From positions 5,208,001 to 5,272,000 of the forward strand of contig JABRWF010000001.1 of NCBI GenBank assembly GCA_018343915.1: DNA of 64,000 nucleotides, written 5' to 3'. Shown here one piece after another: positions 1 to 12,791 of this stretch. A model generated the notes under the pieces. It was not told the DNA's origin. It made no database searches and was given only the letters and a program-made list of their open reading frames with translations. The DNA is from Agroathelia rolfsii (Eukaryota > Basidiomycota > Agaricomycetes > Amylocorticiales > Amylocorticiaceae). Each line of letters starts with the position of its first letter. Position 1 is the stretch's first letter. Position numbers and translations under genes: made by a program.

Positions 1-240
1 ATGGGACAGAGGAAAGCTTTTTTTGATAAACTAATGCAGAGGTAAGACTTCGAAAGCACAAAAACAAGATAAGAGCATGAACGATATAACAGCATGAACA
101 AGATAAAAAGAAAGTAGAAATTATTCCAAACGAATATAAGCCAAAACCAAAAGAGTAGAGCGCGAGAAAGAAAATTCAAATGCACCTCTAATTATCAGGA
201 TGTATAAGGAACCAGGAGCCAACATAATGAAACGATATAC

Positions 241-452
241 TCATACCTTGACAACTAGCCACTTCGTCACGATCTCCTTTAGATGAGTAGACAAGGATGC
301 ACGGCAGTCGGCACAACTTAGCTTCATACCGAGACTGAGAACGCTGTCTTGAATTTGCGTGACGGGAAAGTCTGTTGATGATAAGAGATGGCGATCAGAT
401 AAGGGATTTCAAGTAGGAGGGTTGGAAGACGCGCAATAGGGATAGGAATGGA

Positions 453-483
<31 letters not shown>

Positions 484-1412
484 CAAAAAAAAAAGAGAAT
501 GTATGTACCTGGACGAGCATCCCAAGCCATATACGCCACCGAGAGCGTGTAAGAACGCATGAGGGCCGCCTGCTGCTTAGTTCCACAGCTCAGGGTTGGT
601 GGGTGCGGCTTAGGCTTTTCAAGGAGGATGCGTTTGAATTCCTCCACGCGATGAATTTGTAAATTACCCAGGCGATGCATGTAAACGCCACCAATCTTCT
701 TGGCCATGTCGTCCGGAATGTGAGTAAATGGATAGCCTAGCAAGTGGACAGATGCTTCTGAGGCTAGGGATTGGATGTCATACTGTGCGGCAAAGGCGAA
801 GACTTCAAGTGCATGTCGTTCGAAATGGGAGCGTAGGAGGGTGTAGATGGGCTGCTTAGGAGTTAGGACCGTCTTTGGAGAAATGCCATATGTGACAAGG
901 ACGAGGATGCTCTGTTCTATCAGGTGAAGAGATGGATGGGGAACGGGAAGCTCACACCCGTAGACGAGACAAAGGGCAAGACTTAACACGTGGGAAGGTT
1001 CAGTGGCATAAATGGCCAAAGGATATTCGCTCGATGCAGAAATGATCGACTCTGGCATGAGCCAGCCCCCAAAATGGGTGTGAGAGGCGTTAAGAAGGAG
1101 AGGGACGTGAACGTAAAAGAGGACCATGTCCGACGAGCAGAGGAAGGCATCTGGTAGCCGGCCATCCACAAGGAGAGATGGGGCAAAAAGGGACGAGATG
1201 GTGTAGGGATTGCTGTTGCTGCTTTCTGCCTCGATCACCTGTGGGCCATGATACTCGTCGTGGTGGTTGTGGTGAAGAGGTGGGCCGACGTCTTGTGAGT
1301 CTTCCGTGATGAACCGGATGGGGAGTCCTACGTGTCCACTCTCTGGCTCATTCTGCCAGTATATCAACTCTGAGCCGAATGCGCCATCGTCATAGCCGTT
1401 TGGCTGGCTCAT
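241..1412 (-). CDS. BTB/POZ-like domain protein A (two exons)
   Basis: Predicted 344-residue protein. Exon 1 runs 1412-509 and exon 2 371-241. The donor CCAG|GTACATAC and acceptor TCAACAG restore frame, and the intron contains a T-tract of about 26 bases. Around residues 80-100 lies a BTB-like pattern (DAFLCSSDMVLFYVHVPLLL): an Asp, a 'substrate' strand, then F-x-VH leading into the dimerisation helix. Later come A-x-Y-x-I-x-S-L-A and an EAS helix, also typical. Basidiomycetes have large families of such proteins, presumed dimerisation or adaptor modules; the function here is unknown. The 3' end is uncertain: GTATGA after exon 2 can be read as a stop or as a further donor, and it is conserved in paralogue B. 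The start ATG (MSQP) aligns with an internal Met of B. Confidence 0.75.
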
Positions 1413-3489
1413 CTTGCTTGCTGCCTCAATCCGCGAAAGGTGTCCTGTGCTTTCCTTTCAAGAATCAGTAGAGAATGCGCTGATGGTAATGAATAGCAGC
1501 TCCGTACTCTTCTTATCGTGATCACTCTCTGACAACAAGGAAGCCGGAACAGCTTTTATGAGAAACGCGTTAGCATTCCTTTAAAAATTTGGGGTAATGC
1601 CTCACCACGCGACTTGACACTCACCACGCTTCTACGGTTTTGTCTTTGCTCCTCTAGCGTGCTTATAGTCCCCCACCTCAGCCTGGAGAAACGGTATCAT
1701 ATATATCCCATAAAGGGCATGGTTTTTGTGACATGAATGGACGCTGTCGCAACTAAGTGACTTGCTCACTGCGTGTCACAGTAGAGTTAACAGCACCGCA
1801 TTCAAGGTAATAATCTATGGGAATTCATACACCAGCCTGCTTTGATTCTAGGGCTGTCTGCACCCTAATAGCATCATAACAAACAATGGTTAATGGATTT
1901 GCCTCTGTTACCTCTGCTATCACCGGCTTTGTGCCTGGCTCATTATCCAGCCATTAATGGGCTAACTTTGATCCCTAGCCCTAGAGTGACCTGAACAACG
2001 ATGTACCGGCTTGTGGTCCTGCTTGATTTGGACCTGCCATTTGTGATGACTATGCTGACCCCATAACAACATTGGGAGACAATAGGCCATCACAGCAGGT
2101 GAGGCCAAGTCAAGCATGGACATCCATGCAAACGGAACATCGTTGTCAGTCTCTTGCCCCTAGGAATGCCAGATAGAGATGGAGCAGATTTTGACTTCAG
2201 TTTTCAAAATATTGGTACTGTACTGCAGAGCATTCAATAACATTAACAATTGTGAGTTTGTGGTGCATACCTCCCTGGTTTTGCTTCTGACTTTGCTTCA
2301 TCCACAGAAAAGAACTGGCAAGTCAAGAGATGATAACAAACAATGTCTGACAGTATGTCACAGCTCAGAAGCGAACGCGGCTATGGTGCTAGGAGGTCTC
2401 TTGCAGAAGGGTATGCTGCTGGTATGTATTGAATCAAGCAGCTCGATCATCATGTCATTTTCTATTTCATGCTGTGAGTCAAGTGATGCAGCGGGATGGA
2501 CGCCTTGATGATTCGTCGTGTTTACTAGTGTTCCAGGGCTGTCTGAATACACAAGAATGAGACTTGGTGAGGGTTAGTAATAGACCCAACATCTTGTATA
2601 TTGCGAGAGATCACAGAGGCGCCAATCTCGCAACAGGATCCACAGGTAAGAAGACAGGACGTACATCCAAACTAGTTCAATTTGCTCAACTATCTCCTAT
2701 AGAGCCTCGTCTTGTACTGAACTGCGCTCTTATACCCGTTGGATGCGAGCAAAAATCAGGGAGCGTAAGGAGAGACTCTGGGAAGGGACGACGGTGGATA
2801 TGACGGTAAGTGCTCAAGTCCATAGAGAGGAGGGCAGGGGCCTCGGGACGGGCACGATGCCAATTTATGCCAGTCAATGTCAGCAATCACCCACCAAGCC
2901 AGGTTAGTGGCTCGGTACGTCCCACGCTTGTGTCCATCTTTACTCCCTCCATTTGGCTAAAAGCCATCCCGATGCTCTATAATGTTTATGCACGACTCAT
3001 GAACTACTTGATAGATGGATGACTCGACCCATCGCACTCTCCCAGAGTGGTAACTTACGGTTGTTCGCCAGTACATGCTCATAGCTTCATCACGACGAAT
3101 CCGCCTATGACTGTTGACTGTCATCTTCTCTGATACTAGCGTATCCACTCAACCCCAAGCCAGGTTCAGCCAACATCTTCTCACCCCTTGCATGTGTTCG
3201 CTATCGGGCACGCTCCTCGCACGCGTAAACATGTCCTTTCGTACACGGCCCGCCTAGCGTTCCTAATCCGAGAAAATGGAAGACCAGCGCGATTACGTGG
3301 CACAGCGGCAAACTAGCAAAACGATCCACGATGGGTGAACAATGTACACAGACGGATTTTATGTTTTCCGGTATTGAAAGGCAGGTTTTTATTTTTATTT
3401 TTCTTAACTAATGAAAACGAGCACTACACAGGAATGAGGCAACACGAATCGCTCTATGCCAGTCAGTCATACATTGTACATGCCCTTCT
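1413..3489. other. Intergenic, no convincing gene
   Basis: About 2 kb between BTB-A and the ROK1 pseudogene. The first 150 bases and the last 800 align loosely with the matching spacer of the right unit. Short open frames occur, but none has a recognisable domain or intron logic, and they overlap on opposite strands. No RNA gene was recognised. Confidence 0.5.
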
Positions 3490-5207
3490 TCACTATTTTT
3501 CTTTTCTCCCACTGCAGCCTTCTTCGCTGCAAGCTTGGCTTTCCGTTGTTTCAACCCCTCAACTCTATCCCCAGAATATACAAAATGTAAATAAAAAAAA
3601 ACCCCCGAGTGAACCGCACAGAAAAGAGCAGAAGCGCATCGTTTCCTGATAGTATCGGCACGTCCAATCTTACGAGCATGGGTGATGGACTCGGCGCGCT
3701 TCACTTTGCCCATGTGTGTCTTTCCCTTCGTCTTTGGATGGTTCGGGCAGTTTCGTGATCTACTCCGGTATCGTTGGCCCGATCTGTAGAATGACGGTGA
3801 TGCTGTTTTGGACGGATGACCAAGCAATGGCGCGTTACAATAACAAAAAAAAATGGAGAGTGGGCTCAAAAAGAGCCTTGACACGCTATTTGAGCAAACT
3901 TGAAGGTGTATCTGCATCTGTAGAATAAGGCACTGCTTTGTCTTCAAGCCCAACTCTACACGTTCTTCTCGTGTAAGTCGAAAGTCCATACCATCAATAC
4001 TCTAATAAATATTCCGAAGAAGAAGAAAAGACCAATCCGGTGGATGTAACTCTGCACACTCGTCAGGAAATCATGGCTGATCACCTTGCGAATGCCCCCT
4101 TGAAGTTGATACCGCGCGCCCCTAACCTCGGTGGTAACCATCACCCAGCTTTTGCAGCGGCGCATGCGGCTCACCGCGTCCGCGCGTTCTTTGTGCCTTC
4201 GGTCCACGTGCAGACAGTCGGCATTGACGGTATTGTTGCACACAAGCTCCTCCGCCAGCGTCATCGCGCGCGGCTGCGTCGAGGTGAAGATAAGCATGAA
4301 TGGATCGTATATCCGAGAGAGGTAAGTCAGTAGACTGGGTAGCTTTGAGGTGTCGGCGGCGGCAACAGCTCAGGTTAGGGATTGTGCGATTAAAGGAAGG
4401 GCTATATCTCTGGTTTTTGTCTTTGTTAGATTAAGGCATCAAAATAATTGTAAAATAAAGTGAATGGGCTTGATATCGACGACAATTTGAATCTGATCAG
4501 TGAGCATGTCCATAGTCAGTTTCTCGGTATTGCGCTGAATACAACGGTATTTTGGGCCTTCTGTTGCTACAGGTTGTTACGATTTCTTGTGCTTGAGACG
4601 AGAATTATCGTTGGACATACGGTCCGCTTCATGGAAATCAGGTGCCGGATACTAGAATACTGGTATTGCTGAGTAAGAAAAATTCTTCAAAAAATAATCA
4701 ATAACAATGTCTAACATGTTACATGATCGGACGGGATCGATGCCTATCAAATAAAGCCTAAAGCACTCACCGGCTTCGTACCGTGCCACCTTGTCTGAAA
4801 ATGTGCTCGCAATAGCCTTGCTGAACAAGATGATCCGCGATTTGCGCCCCTGCGTAAGTTCTAGACATTTTTTGTGAATATTCCGGGCAGATTCACGGGT
4901 GAGAGTTGTCATCAGTGTGCATACGCCAGAGCTAGGGGACCTGTGCCCTGCTGCGGCCGGGGGCCTAAGATTGGTAGGATAACGTTTTTTCCGGTTCCTA
5001 TGTGTGTTGGGAGAGGGAAGGGACGGGTGACGACCAAATCTCGAGACTATTGTCATAGAGAAATGAGCATGAGAGAATCATATTGAGGTATATTGATATA
5101 GCCTAGCAAAAAAGTCGTGTTCACACCGGAGAGTCGGTTATCTTTATTTAGTCACTTTTTTGTTAAAAATGACCCCGTCGCGAGAAAGTAATTGAAAAAC
5201 TTCCAGT
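3490..5207 (-). pseudogene. ROK1-type DEAD-box helicase pseudogene (copy A)
   Basis: Degenerate copy of the intact ROK1 gene at 10549-12791. Recognisable pieces, in transcript order: an exon-1 remnant in which the start ATG has become CTG (5205-5207) and the frame stops soon after; a motif-I exon (about 5040-4960); the PTREL region, degraded to LTRES; a motif-II exon where DEAD reads HEAD; a helicase-C block with the QSYIHRIG motif intact but the upstream ARGMDF stretch shifted out of frame; and the basic C-terminal tail (KVKRAESITHARKIGRAD). Exon 2, which carries the acidic N-terminus and Q-motif, is absent: intron 1 runs straight into exon 3. Frameshifts and stops make a working helicase impossible. 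Confidence 0.88.
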
Positions 5208-5400
5208 GCCTTCCATCAAGCGACTTTATTCAAGACTTTCGGGACATTACTAGTGCGATATTTTTCCACAGAAAAGGTTACTGCGAGTTTACGACACGAC
5301 TTTCTAGCTGCAGAGTAGTTTATAGTGACTATTGTCGCCCATTGTTAATGCGTCATTGTGCATCACTGCCAGTGGCAACTATAGCAAAAATATGCATGTA

Positions 5401-5847
5401 CAGTTGAACCTGTCTAAAGTCTTTAGGCCATAAAGTCGTAAACTCTATAAAACCGCGCTTCTTTATTTTTCACCCCACAAGCCACGCCGAGTAACTGTCT
5501 TACAAAGCAGCTTTCCATTTGTGCTCGATTTATCTGGCTGTTTCAGCATTTGTCCAGCTGAACTCTTTCCACATTTAGTTATTTCTTCCGGGTCACTGTA
5601 AAGTCATATTCTCCTTTGCTTGGGACGACCATGCCTGGCGTTCATTTCATGGGCCATGCCGGGTCGAAAGCTGACTTTCTGATCGGAGGAAGCAGCCCAG
5701 TATTATAGGCTTCGACACTACTCCGACACACTCCGACATCTTACCAATCCGTGACCGAATGTTATGACCAAAACGAGGTGCAGCATAGGCACTAACCGAA
5801 ATGAACGCTAGGCATAGTAGGACTTGACATGTAAACAGGTTCGACTG
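5401..5847. mobile_element. Tigger/pogo-like MITE
   Basis: A 447-bp non-coding segment bounded by 13-bp inverted ends: CAGTTGAACCTGT at 5401-5413 and the reverse complement of CAGTCGAACCTGT at 5835-5847, differing at one transition. It is flanked by TA on the left and CA (a probable decayed TA) on the right, as expected for Tc1/mariner-superfamily elements. The corresponding spacer in the right duplication unit (12792-13221) is about 450 bp shorter, which fits insertion after the duplication. No transposase is encoded. Confidence 0.6.
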
Positions 5848-6099
5848 CACTGGCATCGCAACTACTATACCGGATACAAGTTTGTTCCGAACGCTTCTGT
5901 GCCTACTCGGCCGGTAGAATGTTGTTCTCCAGTGGAAAGGGTTGCTCATGACGTCACAAATACCCAATTCGATGCATGCATTTATGTTAAATTTTCTGTT
6001 ATGAACTAAATAAAATTGGCAGGCGGGTACAGGTTAAATTGTCATCGTATGTGTGCATGCACTTAACATTAATTTTTGTCGGTACCACTCTTGTCTTCA

Positions 6100-6935
6100 G
6101 ATGAGGCTTAAGAAGCCTAGCACTAGTAAATGCCACTTGGATGTAGACTTAGATACAAACCCGCGAATTCGACCTATCCAAGAGGCGTCCCACAATCGTC
6201 ACATCGTATAAAAGAACGCGCACATAGCCTGAATCCTTTTCATCAGGCTTTCTTTTTTCTTGTGGAGCGTCTTCTCATCGAGCTTCCATACCTGCAAAGA
6301 AAGCAATCCTCAGACTCGAAATGAAAAACAAGTCGCGATTTTAGTGCAGACGCACTCGCCCCCCATAACCACTTCCGATCCCAACGGAGCGGAGAAATCA
6401 GAACAAAATGTTGCCAGCGTGTTCAGGCATATCATAGACCCGTCGCGGACAACGTTGCCGACCTGAACTTTGAAGACACAGCTTGTGTGAGGCATTGCCG
6501 GCATCCCATTCCCGGAAACCGCAGGCGATTTGGGAGACCATGACACCTGAGTAAATTAGATTGGGCGTCGAATCGCGGGTACGGTAACGAGTGGCTTGCC
6601 CCGAAGGCGAGCTGATCATACGGATTGCGTTCTGAGCACCACCTATTATTGTCTGGTTAGTAATCCATATGTAACTTGAAAGTTCATGTGAGTATAGCGT
6701 AGTGAGATTGTACGAATGGATGGGAAGTGGACTGATTGTATTCAAGATTATCGATGGGAAACACTCAGGAATCAGGATGCATCCTCCTGGGTTATGGGTC
6801 TCGGTCGGGTTACACAGCAGGAGACGGTCATTATACGTGCGCCAAGAAAACGAGCCATCTGCCGCGAATATTTGTAAGACCAGATAATGTCAACGCTGAT
6901 CTAGCACCGACTTGCATACACCAGGAAGGTTAAGC
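6100..6935 (-). pseudogene. Histidine acid phosphatase 3' fragment (copy A)
   Basis: Homologous to the 3' half of the phosphatase gene at 13222-14986. The blocks around YIWITNQTIIGGAQNA, NLIYSGVMVSQ and FREWDAGNASHKL are clearly alignable. The catalytic HVGHDGSM region is disrupted here by a frame change after HKLCLQ. The N-terminal half, with the RHxxRxP active site, is missing: homology ends near 6935 and the downstream flank of BTB-B follows. This truncation marks the junction of the tandem duplication. Confidence 0.82.
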
Positions 6936-7584
6936 CGCCAATTTAAGATTTTTAGAAGGATGATTGTCCACCAAGGGAAAATATGATTACTGTGCGGCTC
7001 AAACCCACATCCAGCTTGATATCAGATGTGTTGCTCCACTCGGTGTCATTTTCTACTTACTACTAGTAGTCTAGTAACTCCTCACTCCGGCTCCTCAATA
7101 AAGAATCCATCATTCCTTATCGCTAATGGAGGTGTCGTCCTGCTTGACCGTCTGCTACCTGCCCTTTTCTTGTATTTAATGTACTGTTGATAATCGGTCT
7201 ATCTTTTTGTTATACACTTAATTTATTTTGTGTTTCTTGCTATATGTCATTTCGTTGATTACTCTCTCGCTCTGTATGTGCTACGCTATGAAGCAGGCGT
7301 ATACATAGATTTCGCGTGTGATAGGGGAAAGAGCCTAGCAAATACATGCAGCAGAGAGAGAAAACTTTTTTCTTTCCACAAACCAATGTGAGCTGAGACG
7401 TCGAAAGCACGAATGCGATACAATAACAAAGAAACATAAGCTGTCCCAAAATAAATAAAAAAGGTAGGAACGGAAGCCTGATTATTAGGAAAGAAGCCTT
7501 AGATAGTTTTCTGTTTACATACGTGTAAAATATATCCCCATACGGGATTAGGTATGGATGTAATGATATTATGAGAACAAGCAG
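6936..7584. other. Duplication junction and BTB-B downstream flank
   Basis: No gene seen. The junction of the two units lies somewhere between about 6935 and 7340. From about 7340 on, the sequence aligns with window positions 1-240 downstream of BTB-A. Confidence 0.5.
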
Positions 7585-8725
7585 TCATACCTTGACGAGT
7601 AACCACTTTATCACGATCTCCTTTAGATGAGAAGACAAAGATGCCCGGCACTCGGCACAATCCAACTTCATACCAAGGTTGAGGATGGAATCTTGAATTA
7701 GCGTGACGGGGAAGTCTGTTTGTCATACGCAAGAGATAGGTATGTCAGAAAAGAAGTCTCTTATAAAGCACGTAGCGGGGATAGAGGTGAGAGTGAGAGG
7801 AGAAAATGTATATACCCGGACGAACATCCCAAACCATGTACGCTACAGAGAGCGTGTAAGAGCGCATGAGGGCCGCTTGCTGAGTGCCCCGACAGTTAAG
7901 TTTTTCCTTATGCGGTTTGGGCTTTTCAAGGAGGATGCGTTTGAATTCTTCAACTCGATGGATCTGTAATCCTCCCAAACGATGCATATAAACACCTCCA
8001 ATCTTCCTCGCCATGTCGTCCGGGATGCGAATAAACGGATATCCCAGTAAGTAAGTGGAGGCCTCGCAGGCTAGGGCGTAGATGTCATGTTGAGCGGCGA
8101 GAGCATAGACTTCGAGGGCAGACCGTTCCAGATGCGAACACAAAAGGATATAGGCGGGCTGTTCGGGAGTCAGAACCGTCTTGGGAGGGATGCCATACAT
8201 AACAAGGACGGCCATACCCTGTTCAATGACGGGAAGAGGTGGATAGGGAACAGGAAGCTCGCGCAGGTAGATGATGCAGAGTGCAATGCTCAGTACATGG
8301 GAAGATTCGGAAGCGTAAATGACCAAGGGATATTCGCTTGATGCGGAACTGGTTGACTCTGGTATGAGCCAACCTCCAAAATGGTTATAAGAGGCTGCGA
8401 GAAGGATAGGGATATGAACGTGAAATAAGACCATGTCCGCCGACCATAGGAAGATGTCTGGTAGTTGACCATTCACGAGGAAAGATGGCGTAAATAGGGG
8501 TGAGATGGTATGGGTATTTCTGTTTTCTGCTTCAATACCATAGAAACCGTGATATTCATGGCTGACGAAAGATGAGCCGCCTTCTGAGTCTGTCGTAATG
8601 AGTGAGAGTGCGTGTTGGATTTGCTGCTGGGTCTGCCAGGGTAAATGTTGAAGCCCTTGGAGTCCTAAGCCGAACGTATCATCATGACTGTCAGGCTGGC
8701 TCATCCTCTCACTGCTTTGATCCAT
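7585..8725 (-). CDS. BTB/POZ-like domain protein B (two exons)
   Basis: Predicted 346-residue paralogue of BTB-A. Exon 1 runs 8725-7816 and exon 2 7715-7585, with the same intron position and phase (phase 1) as A. The BTB-like pattern PDIFLWSADMVLFHVHIPIL and the later EASTYLLGYPF helix are conserved. Exon 2 encodes a short C-terminal segment with a C-x-x-C pair (CAEC) and an amphipathic helix. Both copies keep reading frame and splice sites, which suggests both are or recently were under selection. An alternative start at the internal MSQP would match A. The same GTATGA ambiguity exists at the end. Confidence 0.77.
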
Positions 8726-9113
8726 GAAAGGGCTTTCGAAACCTGTACCTCTCGTTGACAGTCAGTATGGAAAGCGTCGGTGATTATGAACCCTTCTTAT
8801 CGCAATCAGCCTCTGGAAACCAGGATAGTGGCCATACGAAACACGTTAACATTGCTTCAGAGGTTGGTAATACTACGCCGAGCAAATTGCACGCTGCCAT
8901 GACTCTTCTTCGCCCTTCGGTACGACTTCAGAAGAAACACCCTGAGCCGAGCGTATTTCATTCAAGGCGTATTTCATGTGTCTTGCAGGCCTATAACTGG
9001 GCATTGCCGCAGCTGGTACATGTAATGGGTAGCTTCTTTCACCGTACGTCATACCAGAGTTAAAATGGCGGTCAAGGTCAGCTCAAAACAATCCAAGGAC
9101 AAGGAGAAACGAT
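8726..9113. other. Intergenic, BTB-B upstream region
   Basis: About 390 bases. The BTB-proximal part aligns with the region upstream of BTB-A and probably includes the shared promoter. No gene recognised. Confidence 0.5.
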
Positions 9114-9585
9114 CTACCAAGACTCAAGCAATGGGCTACTCTCTTCGACTTCAAGAACATTCGCGTTGAGCGAGGCACTCGGTACAGGCAACGCAATTGC
9201 GAAGCTTGCCGCCATCGCTGGCTCCACATCTGGTTCTGCGTAAAATCGATGACGAACGAACCTCGAACCTGATTCTTGAAACGTCAGAACAGTGGTGTAC
9301 CGGCTGATGGGTCTTCCATTCATGACAGTATCAACTCGATTGGCGTATGTAGGGGGATCGGGAGGCACTACAAGAGGCAAGACATCTATATCGAAAGGGC
9401 AAAGTCGGATATCTTTAGTGGTCTGACGTATTTGATTGCAATTAGCAAGGTCCAACCTCGATTTTAAGATGCAGTGATTACCACACAATATTCGATGAAG
9501 CCAACAACAGCGATCTTGTGACGCATGTGATTCTCACTTCATCCGTAGGGGGCTCCCTGGTGTCGCCGACGTTGTACAATGGCAT
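9114..9585 (-). CDS. Hypothetical small protein, two exons
   Basis: Tentative. Exon 1 would start at ATG 9585 and end at a GTGTGG donor. Exon 2, starting after an ACGTCAG acceptor near 9430, has a protein-like composition (blocks DIDVLPLVVPPDPPTYANR and RFVRHRFYAEPDVEPAMAA). I do not recognise the family, and the left duplication unit shows no counterpart. It could be a gene fragment or a chance open frame. Confidence 0.3.
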
Positions 9586-10548
9586 ATCGTAGCTCAGATG
9601 CTGACACGACTGCAGTGCTCAGATATTCACGGCAAGTATACTTTTTTTCGTGTTTTAAACTCGGATATTTGCAGCTTTATCCTTGTCCCGGATTCCGTTT
9701 GGCGCTGGGGTCAAGGGGTGGAAAATGAACTGATCGTTTGGCATATCTAGAGGCCTGCCTTTCAGTTGCAAACACGCAGCAACGAGATCGAATGAATAAT
9801 GGTCATACGAGAGGTGACTATCTTCCTGTGTTCATGAGATGACTGCAGGGCGAAGTAGAGGTGCAGGTTTCCAACAGTGTTTAGTGCGGCCCAGTCCAGT
9901 GCCTCTCGTGGAGTCATGCCTCACGTTGATTTCTGCTCTTATACGAGTAGCAAGCCAGCAAATATGGGGGAGGAGTAAGCAAGTCTCCTTGCCAGTGGAC
10001 GTGGTGGAAGCAAGAGCAGGTGTCCACGCCCACGCCATGGTACATGGCGTGTGATAATATCCACACATGTAAATGTATATGCCAGCAGCCATCCTGGTTA
10101 GTGGCCCGCGTACAACTTGGAGCAAAGCCCGCTGGCACCACTCTTATGGCTTACTTTCGTTGGAGAACAATTCTAGCGCTCTGTAATGTTTGCGTACTGC
10201 CAGTGATTCACTCTCAAGGGGACACATTACTCGACCGATATGGCTTCGCTGGGACGACTGTCCTCTCTGGCATCCACATTTCTCCCTGGACGGCATCGCC
10301 AGCAACTATATAGCCCATTTCTCGCGCGCAAACGCTCTTTCGGCACCGGCCTTTTAGCACTTGAGGAAAACAGAAGACCGACGTCGGAAACATCAACTTC
10401 GTGACCGCTGGCAGATGATATTAGCTACGAATGAACGGACGGACATTCCCAATATTGAAGAACAGGCTTGGTTTTAACGGAACAAGGTGATGTCTACACA
10501 GGAATGAACTATTCTACGACAGTGTACACTACAGAAGCTCCCCAAACA
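9586..10548. other. Intergenic, no convincing gene
   Basis: Roughly 960 bases downstream of ROK1. Segments align weakly with 2700-3300 of the left unit. Open frames on both strands are short and unrecognised. Confidence 0.45.
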
Positions 10549-12791
10549 CTAGCCTTCCTTCTCTTCCACCATAGCCTCCTTTGCAGCAAGCTTGACTTTC
10601 CGTCGTTTTGACCCCTCAATCATGTCCCTAGTATTTTTTTTGTTCACATCATAGAGAATAAAATAGAGAAGAAATGTTACGCACCGTTTCTTAATAGCAT
10701 CCGCACGTCCAACCTTACGAGCATGGTTGATGTATTCGGAGCGCTTCACTTTACCCATCTGTCTTCGTTTCATCTTGGACGGCTTGGGAAGTTTCGTGAT
10801 CCACTCCGGCACTGTCGAGCCTGATTGCAGAATGACGTTGGCAATGCTGGTTGTGGAGAGATGACAAAGTTCATCAGTAAGCAAAGGTGATACCAAAAAA
10901 GGAGAGAGGATCCACAGTGACGAACGATTTGAGGAATGGTGCATCCGCGTCTGTGAAATACGTCACTGCTTTACCCTCCCGCCCGGCTCTCCCCGTTCTT
11001 CCTGTGAGACCATATCATCAATACCAATAATTCTGAGGGAAAAAAAAAGAAAAACCGGACCAATGCGATGGATGTAACTCTGCACGCTCGTCGGGAAGTC
11101 GTAGTTGATCACCTCCCGGATGCCTTTGAAGTCCATACCGCGCGCCATAACCTCAGTCGTGACCATCACCCAGCTCTCGCCGCGGCGCATGCGGCTCACG
11201 GCGTCCGTGCGTTCCTTGTGCGTCAGGCCTGCGTGCAGACAGTCCACGTTCGCGACATTGTTGAGCACGAGCTCTTCCGCCAGCGCCGTCGCGCGCGGCT
11301 GCGTCGAGGTGAAGATTAGCACAGGTGGGTCGTATGGCTGGGAGAGGTAGGTCAGCAGGCTGGGTAGCTTCGAGGCGTCGTCGGCGACGTATGTTAGGGA
11401 TTGTGCAATTAAAGGAAGGGGTGTGTCTCTGTGTTTTGTATTAGTTAAACTTGCACATGTAGATATTTGTATAAAAAGTGGACACACTTGAGACCAACGA
11501 CGATTCGGATCGGGTCAGTGAGCATGTCCATAGCCAGCTTTTCGGCTCCTGCGGGGAGTGTTGCGCTGAATACAGCCTTTTGGACTTTTTCGTAGCTGCA
11601 TGCAGCCACAATCTCTTGTATTTGAGACAAAAATTCGTTGTCGAGCATACGGTCTGCTTCATCGAGAACGAGGTGTCGAACACTACACGGGTGGTATTGA
11701 GTAAAAGAAAAGAAAAACATCTATCACATACTTGCTTAATTCCAAGTCTCCGGTTTGTAAAGACGCCACCAGCCGAAGTGGTGTGCTGATGATAATGTCT
11801 TGATTTTAAAGAGACAAAAGCGCAATCAGACAGGATTGAAGGACTGAAGAAGGAGAATACTCACCTACTTTGTCCCGTACCGCCTTATCTGAAAGTGTGC
11901 TCGCAGTGGCCTTGCTAAACAATACGATGCGCCATTTGCGCCCCTGCGCAAGTTTGAGGCACTCGTTGTGGATCTGCTGGGCAAGTTCACGAGTGGGAGC
12001 GACGATCAGCGCGCGCACGCCGGAGCCAGGTGAGCTGTGTCCTGCTGCGGCTGGAGATCCGAGCGAGGCCATGATGGGCAGGAGGTAGGATAGCGTTTTT
12101 CCCGTTCCTGTAGGGGAGATGGCGGCCAGGTCTCGGGACTATTACAATAGAGGAAATAATAGTCACTTTCACTAAAAACGACCCTATGCTCCAGTGAAAT
12201 GGACGACGTACCTCCATCAAGACCGGAACACCATACGACTGGATACCGGTAGGCCTCTTATACCCATACGTCTCCAGGTTTTTCATGATATGCGATGAGA
12301 TATTATATCTCCTGCCGAGCTCCGCAAACGAGTTGGAGGGCTCTGGGACGTTCGAGCCCTTAGTCGTCACTCGGTGTCGTGGCATAAAAGGACCAGCATC
12401 TTCATCACCGTCGCCGTCCTCATCATCGTCGTGGTGCATATCTTCATCGAGATCACCATCTTCGTCATCCTCGTTCTTCCTCTTTTTAATTGAGCTATTG
12501 TCTTCGTTCCCATCTGCGGCTTTGCGCTTGCTAGAGCTGGCGCCGCCGCCTTGGGCATATTTGAAGAAATTTAGCTCTGAAGGAAGTTCTCCAGAATTTG
12601 ATAACGAGGACTTTTTGGAGTCCTCAGTTTGTAGTTTGCTCTTCGGCTACAGAGTAAGGGAGTTGTGTTTAGATATCCCAGCATAGCCTGCCATAAAAGT
12701 TTATGCGCACATTGAAGAGTTGTACATCTTTGTTAAACCGCTTTTTGTCGAAGATGACACCGCCTCGAGAGAGTAATTGAAAAGCTTCCAT
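10549..12791 (-). CDS. ROK1: ATP-dependent RNA helicase, ROK1/DDX52 type
   Basis: Nine exons, by hand: 12791-12711, 12646-12212, 12138-11865, 11798-11732, 11682-11488, 11428-11061, 11001-10926, 10846-10685, 10627-10549. They total 1,737 nt with every junction in frame, giving 578 residues (yeast Rok1 is about the same size). The N-terminus MEAFQLLSRGGVIFDKKRF is typical of Rok1. An acidic Lys-rich linker, then Q-motif (RPTGIQ), motif I (PTGTGKT), Ia (PTRELAQ), II (DEAD), III (SAT), IV (IFTST), V (ARGMDF) and VI (HRIGRTGRAGR) follow in order. The family-specific tail IANVILQSG..VPEWI..LPKPSK precedes a basic C-terminus. Rok1 acts in the nucleolus in early 18S rRNA/40S assembly (known of the family). 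This is the only intact copy in the window, so it is presumably the functional one. Confidence 0.95.

Larger units (their letters stand above)
1..6935. repeat. Tandem duplication, left unit (A)
   Basis: Left copy of a direct duplication of about 7 kb. It holds, in order and all on the minus strand, BTB-like gene A, a ROK1 pseudogene and a 3' fragment of a histidine acid phosphatase gene. The same three genes recur in the same order and orientation from about 7340 to 14010. Window position 1 aligns with about 7346, so this unit may start outside the window. Homology with the right unit fades near 6935, inside the phosphatase gene. Spacer sequence is only patchily alignable, so the duplication is old. 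Boundaries were judged by eye. Confidence 0.8.

Noticed and set aside
2179..2508. 109-codon plus-strand frame
   Set aside because: No recognisable domain, overlapped by a minus-strand frame, and nothing similar in the other duplication unit.
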